Shown here in pieces: positions 1 to 6,858 of a DNA stretch of 17,507 nucleotides; positions within the stretch are counted from its first letter, which is position 1, and the number at the start of each line of letters is the position of its first letter. The stretch covers positions 95,317-112,823 of the forward strand of contig NZ_JACHFN010000013.1 of assembly GCF_014201885.1 (NCBI RefSeq), in the 5' to 3' direction. A program made the position numbers and the translations under genes. The stretch is from Deinococcus budaensis (GTDB lineage Bacteria > Deinococcota > Deinococci > Deinococcales > Deinococcaceae). Below the pieces are notes generated by a model. That model saw nothing but the letters and a program-made list of their open reading frames with translations, did no database searches and was not told the DNA's origin.

Positions 1-13
1 GCGATTGCGCCAA

Positions 14-41
14 AATTCGCCGTCTGACACGAACAATTCGC
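14..41. repeat. Two iteron-like AATTCGC repeats upstream of rep
   Basis: AATTCGC occurs at 14-20 and 35-41, a spacing of 21 bp or two helical turns, with similar flanking bases (AAAATTCGC and ACAATTCGC). Short repeats on one helix face upstream of a replication initiator gene are what iterons look like. Only two copies lie in the window and more could lie upstream of base 1. They could be initiator-binding sites for replication or autoregulation, or chance; two 7-mers are weak evidence. Confidence 0.3.
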
Positions 42-52
42 AGGGACTGTTG

Positions 53-66
53 ATGATGATCATCAT
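53..66. promoter_or_regulatory. 14-bp perfect palindrome in the AT-rich rep leader
   Basis: ATGATGATCATCAT is a perfect palindrome centred on GATC, 60 bp upstream of the rep start, inside the AT-richest part of the left end (about 50-115). It could be an operator for rep autoregulation or part of an origin. A -10-like TAGAAT lies at 100-105, but no good -35 is seen 17 bp upstream of it, so no promoter is assigned. No DnaA box matching TTATCCACA was found. Confidence 0.35.
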
Positions 67-125
67 ATCTTTTAATCAATATTCTTTTTTCAAAGAAGGT
101 AGAATTCATCAATCAAGGGAGGCCC

Positions 126-1499
126 GTGTCGAAACCCAGTCGCTTCGACGAGTTGAACCTGTCCCGCCTCAACCTGATCTCGGCGGTCGACCAGGCAGAG
201 GTCACGGAGTGGGACGTAACCTTCGAGAATCAGGGCCGGGTCGTCCGTGTCCGCTGCGAGGCGCTACCGAAATATGCGGTGCCTCATGGCCTGGATAGTG
301 ATGTCACGGCCGCCCTGCTCAATCTGTACATCGAACAGGGGGAATCGGAAGACGGGCGATTTGCGGTCAGCGCCACCACGCTGCTCAAGCTGTGCGGGTG
401 GCACAACACCGGCAAGTACCACGCCACCCTGAGGCACTGCCTGGAGAGGCTGCATACCTCCTCCTACAGTGTGAGTGGGGGTTGGCGGGATCATCCCAAG
501 GGGCGATGGACCCACGCCAAATTTCACTTCATCGAGTCACTCGATTTCTCGAGCGCCGACCAGTACGGGACCTTCGACGAGCGCACGGTCATCTCCGGTC
601 GCCTCGCGGACGCGATTGTGGCGAGCATCCGCGGAGGCTATATCAAGCCGCTGGACACCGAGTTCATGCTCTCGCTGTCCCGGCCGCGTACCCGTGCGCT
701 TTACAGGATTCTCGATGGAGCGCGTTTCGACCCTGACCATCCTGACCAGCCCCTCGACCAGCTGGAGGTCAACCTGATCGCGTGGGCGGAGCAGTGCAAG
801 CTGCCGAGCACGGTTCCCGGCAACATCCGCCGTGCGCTGGCATCGCCACACGAAGAGCTGGTGAAAAGAGGGTACCTGCGGGCCGTCGCCATCACCGGGC
901 GTGGAAAGGCGCAGGTGATCCGCTATGAGTTCGTGCGGGAGTTCACGCCCATGGACTCGGTGCTCGCCCGCCGATTCCGGAACTATGGCGTGGCAGACGG
1001 TGTGGCGCGCAAGCTCCTGCGTGAGCATGGCCGCGCTTTCTTGATCGAGTGCATGGACCGTTTTGATGCCCTCGTGCAGCGCGGGGTTCTGGTGGTGAGA
1101 AAGTCCAAGGCAGCCGCCCTGATGCACCTGATAGGTCATCCAGACGAATATCCCTACCCTGGAGTTGCATCCCCGGAACGTCTCCCCGCAGCTGGCAAGG
1201 AGATTTCGCTTAAGTCCTTGGAAAAGGCATCCCGGATGGAGCCGCTTCTCAATGTGCCGACCGTGGCCGATGAGTTGGCCGCTCTGCCGGTTGAACAGCA
1301 GGCAGAGAAGGTCGTAGCCCGGTTGAGCTTTCTCTACCGCAAGCGGTTGAACGCGGTTGATCTGGACAGCGTACGGCAGGCCATCCTGGAGGGGAGGGCC
1401 GCTGCGCCACAGGTGCTGGAAGAGGCCGTGGCTGCTCTGGCCCGCAATGAGCAGGACGTCTTCGTGCAGAGTCTCAAGTCCCAGTTGGAACGTGTCTAG
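126..1499 (+). CDS. Plasmid replication initiator protein (RepA/RPA-like)
   Basis: This 457-aa protein is most like the 'replication initiator protein A' family (RPA, PF10134) found on Deinococcus and other plasmids. It would bind the plasmid origin and start replication. The family-like part is roughly residues 20-280, containing paired winged-helix-like segments: one near 55-110, including a TTLLKLCGWHNTGKY stretch, and one near 175-270, including a SRPRTRALYRILDG helix. The C-terminal third is helical and charged, of unknown role. The GTG start at 126 is chosen because AAGGGAGG (115-122) sits four bases before it. No parA or parB gene is adjacent in the window, although partition genes often neighbour rep on such plasmids; they may lie upstream. 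The family call comes from remembered similarity and the leader layout, not a search. Confidence 0.78.
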   Translation: MSKPSRFDELNLSRLNLISAVDQAEVTEWDVTFENQGRVVRVRCEALPKYAVPHGLDSDVTAALLNLYIEQGESEDGRFAVSATTLLKLCGWHNTGKYHATLRHCLERLHTSSYSVSGGWRDHPKGRWTHAKFHFIESLDFSSADQYGTFDERTVISGRLADAIVASIRGGYIKPLDTEFMLSLSRPRTRALYRILDGARFDPDHPDQPLDQLEVNLIAWAEQCKLPSTVPGNIRRALASPHEELVKRGYLRAVAITGRGKAQVIRYEFVREFTPMDSVLARRFRNYGVADGVARKLLREHGRAFLIECMDRFDALVQRGVLVVRKSKAAALMHLIGHPDEYPYPGVASPERLPAAGKEISLKSLEKASRMEPLLNVPTVADELAALPVEQQAEKVVARLSFLYRKRLNAVDLDSVRQAILEGRAAAPQVLEEAVAALARNEQDVFVQSLKSQLERV

Positions 1500-1620
1500 G
1501 AGATCAGAACAGAGCGTCAACCCAGGAAGCGGTCGTGACCCTTGTGCCGGGATGAACACCACAGGAAACCGATTTGGTCTGCGTCGTCGCATCCTCGGTT
1601 GTTCGGTCGCCAGATGGGCC

Positions 1621-1647
1621 TTCAAGAGGTGACAACTCGGCTTGTCA
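1621..1647. promoter_or_regulatory. Dyad operator candidate upstream of the MerR-like gene
   Basis: TGACAA (1630-1635) and TTGTCA (1642-1647) form an inverted repeat separated by six bases. TTCAAG at 1621-1626 precedes it. The combination TTCAAG, a 3-4 base spacer, then TGACAACT recurs before the VWA gene (2359-2376). The element is 23 bp before the GTG start and just upstream of the -10-like box at 1658, a sensible place for autoregulation by the encoded MerR-like protein. That binding is inferred. Confidence 0.45.
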
Positions 1648-1657
1648 GGGTATTTGC

Positions 1658-1669
1658 TAGGGTAAGGCT
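1658..1669 (+). promoter_or_regulatory. Leaderless-type -10 box (TAGGGT-N6-GTG)
   Basis: TAGGGT at 1658-1663 lies exactly six bases before the GTG start at 1670. In Deinococcus many mRNAs start at the start codon, with a TANNNT -10 box about 6-8 bases upstream. The same TAGGGT-N6-GTG layout appears before the gene at 4177. No good -35 hexamer is seen at standard spacing, so an activator-dependent promoter is possible. Confidence 0.5.
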
Positions 1670-2302
1670 GTGATTGACATTCAGGCCGACTGGTCCGGAG
1701 GCATCGAGGCGCTGGTCGAGGAGGCCAACCGCTGGCTCGCCCGCCTGCTCCCGGTGGACCGGGCCTCCCGGCCCAAGGACGAGGTCAACCCCCGGCTGGT
1801 TCGGCACTACACCACCCAGGGCCTCCTGCCCGCTCCGCGGCGCGAGGGGAGGGACGCCCGGTACGGCCGGCTTCACCTGGTGGCCCTGCTGGCCCTGCGC
1901 CGCCTGATGGCCGATGGCCTGGGGGGCAAGGCGCTCACCGCCGCCGTAGCCGGGCAGGATGAGGCCACCCTGGAGCGTCTGGCCCTGGAGGGGGCCGTGG
2001 ATCAGCAGGACGCACCGGACGCGGACGACAACGACGCGCTGCGCTACCTTCGGAACCTGTCGGCCCGGCAGCCCCTGAGGGGAAGGGGCAGGGCCGCATC
2101 GGCTCCACCACCGGCGGCCTTGCCTGAAGTGCTGTTTGAGTCGCCCCGGCGCGTGAGCCAGACGACCCGGGTGACGGTGCGGCCGGGGCTGGAGATGTAC
2201 ATCGCCAGCGAGTTCGAGTGGCCCCAGACGGCGTCGGAGTGGCGTGCGCTGCTGCGCGAACTCGGAACGACGCTCCGTGACGTACACCAGCCCCGGGAGT
2301 AG
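1670..2302 (+). CDS. MerR-like transcriptional regulator
   Basis: This 210-aa protein carries a MerR-type DNA-binding region at about residues 35-95, including VNPRLVRHYTTQGLLP and a following LVALLALRRLMADGL helix. These match the second helix/wing region and the following helix of MerR proteins. It is preceded by about 35 extra N-terminal residues. The middle (100-150) is acidic, then Pro/Ala-rich and probably a linker. A C-terminal domain (about 150-210, with TRVTVRPGLEMYI) is not a metal-binding MerR tail: there are no cysteines, so metal sensing is unlikely. GTG at 1670 is chosen because it follows TAGGGT by six bases (leaderless layout); only a poor Shine-Dalgarno AAGG sits two bases before it. 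A similar dyad lies upstream of this gene and of the VWA gene that follows 180 bp later, so it probably regulates both. The ligand is unknown. Confidence 0.72.
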   Translation: MIDIQADWSGGIEALVEEANRWLARLLPVDRASRPKDEVNPRLVRHYTTQGLLPAPRREGRDARYGRLHLVALLALRRLMADGLGGKALTAAVAGQDEATLERLALEGAVDQQDAPDADDNDALRYLRNLSARQPLRGRGRAASAPPPAALPEVLFESPRRVSQTTRVTVRPGLEMYIASEFEWPQTASEWRALLRELGTTLRDVHQPRE

Positions 2303-2359
2303 CTGTCAGCCACTGACGCGGGTAGGGGAGACCATCAGGCGAGCAGAGAAAGCGACGGT

Positions 2360-2379
2360 TCAAGTTGTTGACAACTTGA
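2360..2379. promoter_or_regulatory. Operator dyad over the VWA-gene promoter
   Basis: Perfect 8-bp arms TCAAGTTG (2360-2367) and CAACTTGA (2372-2379) flank a TTGA centre. The -35 hexamer TTGACA (2368-2373) lies inside the dyad, so a bound protein would block RNA polymerase. The left part resembles the element before the MerR-like gene (TTCAAG then TGACAACT), which makes that regulator the best candidate repressor. The dyad itself is certain; the binding protein is inferred. Confidence 0.6.
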
Positions 2380-2395
2380 GATGTTGATGTATGCT
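2368..2395 (+). promoter_or_regulatory. Promoter of the VWA gene (TTGACA-N16-TATGCT)
   Basis: A perfect -35 TTGACA (2368-2373) and a -10-like TATGCT (2390-2395) are separated by 16 bp. Transcription would start near 2402, giving a leader of about 80 nt before the ATG at 2483. This rules out the in-frame ATGs at 2381 and 2387, which lie inside the promoter, as starts. Confidence 0.6.
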
Positions 2396-2482
2396 CATAG
2401 CACAGACGAAGCCTGTCTGAGACGCCTGAATCACCGCCCCTCCGAGGTGGTGGCCGCCCTGCTCCCTACCTGGAGAACCGCC

Positions 2483-3745
2483 ATGACTGACCTGCATGCC
2501 CAGACGCCCCGCATCGAACTGCTGCCCCTGAAGGCGGCCCTCCCGGCCGGACAGGCGACCGAGCTGACCATGCTGGCCCGAATCCACCCGGCCGCCCTGC
2601 CCGCGCAGCGCGGCCCGCGTCCGCCGCTGAACCTCTCCCTGGTCATCGACCGCAGCGGCAGCATGAGCGGTCACCCGCTGGCCATGGCCCGGCAGGCGGC
2701 GCAGGTCGGTCTGCGCAAGCTGGAGGCGCAGGACCGCGTCAGCATCGTGATCTTCGACGATGAGGTCGAGCTGCTGGTTCCCTCCCAGTCCGCCGAGAAC
2801 AGGGAAGAGCTGTGCCGTCTGGTGGAGGGCATTACCGAAGGCGGGTCCACGGCCCTGTACGCAGGCTGGCTCGACGGGGCCATGCAGGTCGCCCAGCAGC
2901 TCGACCCGCAGGCGCTCAACCGGGTGCTGCTGTTGAGCGACGGCCACGCGAACGTCGGCAAGCGCCGCGTGCGGGAGATCGTGCCGGACGTCACGGGCCT
3001 CACGGGGCGCGGCGTGAGCACCAGCACCATCGGCCTGGGGACCGGGTACGACGAGGACCTCCTGCGCGGCATGGCGGTCGCGGGCGACGGGAACTTCGAG
3101 CATATCGAGGACCCGGAGCAGCTTCCCCGCTTCTTCGACGCCGAGTTCAGTGGCTTGGCGCGGACGACCGGGCATACGGTCAGCCTGGGGATCGAGCCGA
3201 ACCCGGCACTGGGCAGCCTGCGCCAGGAGGTGCTCAACGACCTTCAGCGCAATGACCTGGGCCGCTATCAGCTTCCGAACCTGATCGCGGGTCAACCCCT
3301 CGAGGTCGTCCTGACGCTGCACGTTCCGGCCCAGCCCGAACAGGCGGACCTCGGCGTGACCCGTGTGCGCCTCGCCTGGACGGGGCGCGATGGGATTCGC
3401 CGCAAGGTGCGGGCGCAGCTCAACCTGCCGGTGCTGGCTCCGGAGGCGTACGCGCGGGTGCCGGAGAACGCACAGGTGGCGCTGGCACTGGAGTTGCAGC
3501 GCAATGCCCGCGCCAAGCGGGACGCGGTGAGCTGTCTGGACATGGGGGACGTGCAGGGGGCGCAGCTGCTCCTGCGGAGCCGTCGGGAGGCCTTCGGCAT
3601 CGTGGCCGCCTTCGCCCCGCCCGCCGTGCGCCAGCAGGAACTGGGAGAGCTGGCGGACCTGGAACGGAACGCGGCCCGGGACGTCAATCTCGCCCGCAAG
3701 CGGGCCACAAGTCAGAACTTCGACCGCAGCCGCAGCAAGCGCTGA
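2483..3745 (+). CDS. Cytosolic von Willebrand factor type A domain protein
   Basis: This 420-aa protein has an N-terminal beta-rich lead-in (1-48), a VWA domain (about 50-215) and a C-terminal beta-sandwich plus helical tail, the layout of bacterial VWA proteins often labelled 'Ca-activated chloride channel homologue'. The metal-ion-dependent adhesion site is complete: DRSGS at 56-60, Thr123 in EGGSTALYAG and Asp153 in LLLSDGHAN. There is no signal peptide or membrane segment, so it should be cytosolic and act by metal-dependent protein binding; its partner is unknown. The start at 2483 is chosen because TGGAGA lies seven bases before it. The reading frame is open upstream to 2381, but the 34 extra residues would overlap the promoter. 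It probably forms a regulon with the MerR-like gene, and a terminator hairpin follows. The C-terminus is basic (NFDRSRSKR). Confidence 0.85.
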   Translation: MTDLHAQTPRIELLPLKAALPAGQATELTMLARIHPAALPAQRGPRPPLNLSLVIDRSGSMSGHPLAMARQAAQVGLRKLEAQDRVSIVIFDDEVELLVPSQSAENREELCRLVEGITEGGSTALYAGWLDGAMQVAQQLDPQALNRVLLLSDGHANVGKRRVREIVPDVTGLTGRGVSTSTIGLGTGYDEDLLRGMAVAGDGNFEHIEDPEQLPRFFDAEFSGLARTTGHTVSLGIEPNPALGSLRQEVLNDLQRNDLGRYQLPNLIAGQPLEVVLTLHVPAQPEQADLGVTRVRLAWTGRDGIRRKVRAQLNLPVLAPEAYARVPENAQVALALELQRNARAKRDAVSCLDMGDVQGAQLLLRSRREAFGIVAAFAPPAVRQQELGELADLERNAARDVNLARKRATSQNFDRSRSKR

Positions 3746-3763
3746 ACGGCCAGGAACGCTTGA

Positions 3764-3796
3764 GGGCAGACACGTCATTCAGTGACGTGCCTGCCC
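3764..3796 (+). terminator. Hairpin terminator after the VWA gene
   Basis: GGGCAG-a-CACGTCA (3764-3777) pairs with TGACGTG-c-CTGCCC (3783-3796): 13 base pairs, one a/c mismatch and a five-base loop. It sits 19 bp after the stop codon. No T-run follows, so it is either a weak intrinsic terminator or an RNA-end protecting hairpin. It separates the VWA unit from the small gene at 3858. Confidence 0.6.
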
Positions 3797-3857
3797 CCGG
3801 TTCTGAACGTCACGCCATGACCCCTTCCCCAGGCACCCTGAAGTCAGGAGGTTTCCC

Positions 3858-4121
3858 ATGCATGAGGTCGTCATCAGTGCCCACGCTGCCCAGCGCTACC
3901 GCGAGCGGTTTGCTGGCAATCTGAGCTGGACCGCCGTCCACCGGAGGCTGGTGCGGCTGCTGGCCCGCGCCCGGTTTCTCGAGGCCCAGCCGGGCGGCTC
4001 CCGGATTTACCGCCTGAGGGACATGCGCTTCGTTGTGGAGGGCGGTGTGCTCGTGACCGTCTACCGCCTGCACTACCGCGCCGTGCCCCCGGGGGAGGAC
4101 CTGTGGTGCCTGGCAAGCTGA
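3858..4121 (+). CDS. Small DUF4258/RelE-like protein, function unknown
   Basis: This 87-aa protein begins VVISAHAAQRYRERF, resembling the ISxHAxxRxxxR start of DUF4258 and related RelE-fold small proteins. Its strand-rich end (SRIYRLRDMRFVVEGGVLVTVYR) also fits that fold, in which the yRL...vvv...gvlvTVy pattern is usual. RelE-fold proteins are often mRNA-cleaving toxins, but DUF4258 members are not all toxins and no antitoxin gene adjoins it. The start is well supported by AGGAGG six bases before the ATG. It lies downstream of the hairpin at 3764 and 55 bp upstream of the large operon, so it could be transcribed alone. No clear promoter is seen. The perfect palindrome CCCCCGGGGG at 4086-4095 lies inside its 3' end. 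Family assignment is tentative. Confidence 0.6.
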   Translation: MHEVVISAHAAQRYRERFAGNLSWTAVHRRLVRLLARARFLEAQPGGSRIYRLRDMRFVVEGGVLVTVYRLHYRAVPPGEDLWCLAS

Positions 4122-4164
4122 GGGGAAAGCCGCAAATGTGCGGGCACGGTCAGAGTGCGGCAGA

Positions 4165-4176
4165 TAGGGTGGGCAC
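4165..4176 (+). promoter_or_regulatory. Leaderless-type -10 box for the defence-like operon
   Basis: TAGGGT (4165-4170) is followed by six bases and then the GTG start at 4177, the same arrangement as before the MerR-like gene. It would make the first operon gene leaderless. The GGGTGGG in this stretch could alternatively act as a weak ribosome binding site. No clear -35 is seen. If real, this is the only promoter visible ahead of the 13-kb gene cluster. Confidence 0.45.
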
Positions 4177-6858
4177 GTGACCCGCCTGCTGCTGCATCAC
4201 CCGGCGTCCAGCGTGCTGCTGGCGAGCCTGGGGGAACGCTTTCATCCCGGCCTGCTGCCGGTCGTGCCGAATGTGCAGGCGGGGCGCGATCTGCGCGGGA
4301 GCCTGCGGGGCGCGGGCCGGGCCATGACCCTGACGCAGTGGGCGCGGGAGGCCCTGCAGGAGGCTGGATGGACACCGCTGCGCCCCGGTGAACGTGAGGC
4401 GTTTTTCCGGGAGGCGCTCGGAGAGCTGTCCCTGGAGTACCTCGGGCCGCTGATAGACCGCCCGGGAACGCTGACGCGCCTCAGCAAGCTCGTCGGGGAG
4501 CTGCTGCGAGATCACCTGAACCCGGCGGCGCTGCTGGACGTGGCCTCTGACGCGCGGCAGCGGGACGTGGTGGCCATCTATGCCGCCTACGTCCGGCGTG
4601 CCCGGGCCGAGCGGCGCTTTGACCTGACCGGCACGGAGCACTTCGCGAGCAGCTTGCCCTCGCTTCGGCCGCGCGCGGCCGCGGTTCACGGCTTCGTCTA
4701 CTTCGACGCGTCCCAGGTGGCGTTCCTGGAACGGGCATTGGCGGAGGGCTCGCTGGTGACCCTGCCGCTCGAACGGGGCGTGTCCGCCCTACGCCGCACC
4801 GAGGAAACCTTTCAGGCCCTGCGGGAGGCAGGCTTCGAGCCGGAGGTGATCTCAGGCCTTCCCAATCGCAACGGGGACCGCCTGGTGCACGCCTACCTGA
4901 CCCGCACGCCGCTGCCGAACGGTGTGGCCAAAGCCGAGTTCGCGGAGGTCGAGGCGGAAGTCCGGGCCTGCCTGGGGCAGGTCCGGGCCTGGCTGGCCCA
5001 GGGCAGCCGGCCAGAACAGCTGGCCATCGTGGTCCGGCACGAGGCCACCTACCTCCCGACCCTGGCGGACATCGCGCGGGAGTACGCCCTGCCGCTGACC
5101 AGCGGGTTGCAGGTGCCGCTGCTGGAGACGCCCCTGGGCGGCGTGGTGCAGGCGTGGGTCGACGCACACTCCCGGAACTGGACCTACCCCGCGGTGAGGC
5201 GCCTGCTGACCCTGCCGCTGCTGCGCCCGCCGTTCGATGCCCTGCGGCAGGCCAGACGCCTGCAGCCCGCCTGCCCCCCCGGTCTGGACGCGTGGGGAGA
5301 CCTCGGCTGGCTGGCCCTGCCTGCGCAGACCTCCTGGCGGGCGGGCGTAGAGACCTTGCAACGGCTGATCACCGAGTTGGGCGTCCGTGACCGCTGCAAG
5401 CGGGATCCGGTGCTGAACGTGGCGCTGCGGACCCTGGTCGACCGCCTGGGTGCCGAAGCCCGCCGGGAGGAGAGCTGTTCCCGTGAGGAATTGCTGGGTC
5501 TGGTCACCCTCGTGTTGCGGACAGCCACCGTCCCGGCGCTGCTGGGGCGCAGCGGTGTGCGGGTGGCCAACCCCATCGCGGCGCTCGGACGGCGCTTCGA
5601 TCACGTCTGGGTCCTGGGCCTCTCCGACGGTCTTTTCCCGGTGCGCCCCAGCGACGATCCCCTGATCGACAGCGCGGTGCGGGCCCAGTGGCGGGAGGCG
5701 GGCGTGCATCTTCCCGACGTGACCAGTCTCGCCACCGTGCAGGAGGCGCTGTTCCTGGGAGCGGTGGCCGGGGCGTGGTCGGACATCGTCCTGAGCCGGC
5801 CCCGGCGGGACGCGGGCGGGCGGGCGTTGCGCGCGAGTCCCTACTGGTTGCGGCTGGGCCCGGCACCGCACCCGGCCGCACTGCCCTACGGCTCCGAGGC
5901 CGAGCGCGACCTCGCCGCGGCCCTGACCGGGGACGTGTCCGGGTCCGTGCTGGCCCGGCAGGCCACCGAGGTCGCGCGGGCAGGTGGCCTGACGGGGCCG
6001 TACCAGGGACAGCTGGCAGAGGGCATCGACGTGAACGGACGACGCTGGAGTCCCTCGCAACTGCACGCGGTGGGCGCCTGCCGCTTCCGCTGGTTCACGC
6101 AGAAGCTGCTGGGGCTGGAGGAGGGTCTTGACCCGGAGGCCGATGAGGACCGGCGCGTCACGGGCACCCTGGTGCACGCCGCGCTGGAGGGGGCCCTGCG
6201 GGGCTGGGCCCCGGGGGACGCGCCGGACGTGCTCGCGGAGCGCGCGGAAGCGGCCCTGCACCGGGCCGAACGTGACCTGCGCCGGGTGGGGACCCTGCGT
6301 CCTGGGCCGCTCTGGCCGGTGCAGTTCGAGGAGATCCGCCGCACGGTCCTGAAAGCGCTGCGGAGCGACGCGTTCCTGCCGCCCGGCTGGCGGCCCCGGT
6401 CCCCCGAGCAGGATCAGGAGTTCACGCTGGAGGTCGGCCCCCACGTCTACCGGTTCCGCGGCATCGTGGACCGGGTGGACGAGACGCCGGACGGCCTCAC
6501 CGTCACGGATTACAAGACGGGGTCATACATCAGCCGGGTGGTGCAGGGCGGTGTGATGAATCTGGAGGTGCAGCTCCCGCTGTACCTGCACGCCACCGGC
6601 GCGGTGAGCGGGCGCTACCTCAGCGTGGAGGGGGGCAAGGTGCTGAAGATGGCAGGGCGCGCGGCGGAGGGTGGGCGCGGCAAATACGAGTGGGCCGAGC
6701 ATCAGGCGCAGGTCCAGGCCTTCTTGCAGGACCTGGGCGACGCGCTCACAGCCGGAAACGTCGCGCCCAACCCGGACACGCGGCGGGAGGCCTGCGGCTA
6801 CTGCGGTGTGAGGTCGGTGTGCCGCGACGCGGGCGGGGCGGGGGAGGTGGGCGCGTGA
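4177..6858 (+). CDS. AddB-like PD-(D/E)XK Fe-S nuclease
   Basis: This 893-aa protein is the non-motor nuclease partner of an AddAB-type helicase-nuclease. The region around FDHVWVLGLSDGLFPVRPSDDPLID (split: residues about 474-498) is typical of AddB. The C-terminal nuclease has the usual order: Cys635 (ACRFRWF), GTLVH with His667, Asp765 in GIVDRVD, Asp778-Tyr-Lys780 in TDYKTG, then a Gln in VQLPLY. The cysteine triplet C873-x2-C876-x5-C882 with Cys635 forms the iron-sulfur staple. At 893 residues it is shorter than Bacillus AddB (about 1160), and no Walker A motif is seen at its N-terminus, where Bacillus AddB has one. So it is expected to bind and cut DNA but not hydrolyse ATP. GTG at 4177 follows TAGGGT by six bases. 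Its stop overlaps the next start by 4 bp (GTGA), implying coupled synthesis and complex formation. Confidence 0.85.
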   Translation: MTRLLLHHPASSVLLASLGERFHPGLLPVVPNVQAGRDLRGSLRGAGRAMTLTQWAREALQEAGWTPLRPGEREAFFREALGELSLEYLGPLIDRPGTLTRLSKLVGELLRDHLNPAALLDVASDARQRDVVAIYAAYVRRARAERRFDLTGTEHFASSLPSLRPRAAAVHGFVYFDASQVAFLERALAEGSLVTLPLERGVSALRRTEETFQALREAGFEPEVISGLPNRNGDRLVHAYLTRTPLPNGVAKAEFAEVEAEVRACLGQVRAWLAQGSRPEQLAIVVRHEATYLPTLADIAREYALPLTSGLQVPLLETPLGGVVQAWVDAHSRNWTYPAVRRLLTLPLLRPPFDALRQARRLQPACPPGLDAWGDLGWLALPAQTSWRAGVETLQRLITELGVRDRCKRDPVLNVALRTLVDRLGAEARREESCSREELLGLVTLVLRTATVPALLGRSGVRVANPIAALGRRFDHVWVLGLSDGLFPVRPSDDPLIDSAVRAQWREAGVHLPDVTSLATVQEALFLGAVAGAWSDIVLSRPRRDAGGRALRASPYWLRLGPAPHPAALPYGSEAERDLAAALTGDVSGSVLARQATEVARAGGLTGPYQGQLAEGIDVNGRRWSPSQLHAVGACRFRWFTQKLLGLEEGLDPEADEDRRVTGTLVHAALEGALRGWAPGDAPDVLAERAEAALHRAERDLRRVGTLRPGPLWPVQFEEIRRTVLKALRSDAFLPPGWRPRSPEQDQEFTLEVGPHVYRFRGIVDRVDETPDGLTVTDYKTGSYISRVVQGGVMNLEVQLPLYLHATGAVSGRYLSVEGGKVLKMAGRAAEGGRGKYEWAEHQAQVQAFLQDLGDALTAGNVAPNPDTRREACGYCGVRSVCRDAGGAGEVGA

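Noticed and set aside
537..1625. 362-aa open frame on the minus strand
   Set aside because: It is the shadow of the replication initiator gene and has no recognisable domain.
1500..1669. Small gene or terminator between rep and the MerR-like gene
   Set aside because: No frame with a convincing start, codon use or homology was found, and no hairpin followed by a T-run. The only notable element is the dyad near 1630.
2360..2379. Radiation/desiccation response motif (RDRM)
   Set aside because: The dyad contains TTGACA, but its arms (TCAAGTTG/CAACTTGA) do not match the TTATGTCA-type arms of the Deinococcus RDRM.
2381..2482. Upstream ATG starts for the VWA protein
   Set aside because: In-frame ATGs at 2381 and 2387 lie between or within the -35 and -10 of the best promoter and lack a ribosome binding site. 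The added 34 residues look non-homologous. ATG 2483 with TGGAGA upstream is better.
2360..3778. 472-aa open frame on the minus strand
   Set aside because: It is antisense to the VWA gene with its complete MIDAS motif, and it spans that gene's promoter dyad. No family features or ribosome binding site support it.
4086..4095. CCCCCGGGGG palindrome as a terminator
   Set aside because: It lies inside the coding region of the small protein, cannot form a usable loop, and no T-run follows.
6690..6854. N-terminal extension of the AddA-like protein
   Set aside because: The 55 extra residues overlap the 3' end of the AddB-like gene in another frame and are Gly/Arg-rich. The GTGA overlap with a good Shine-Dalgarno at 6855 gives a normal helicase N-terminus.
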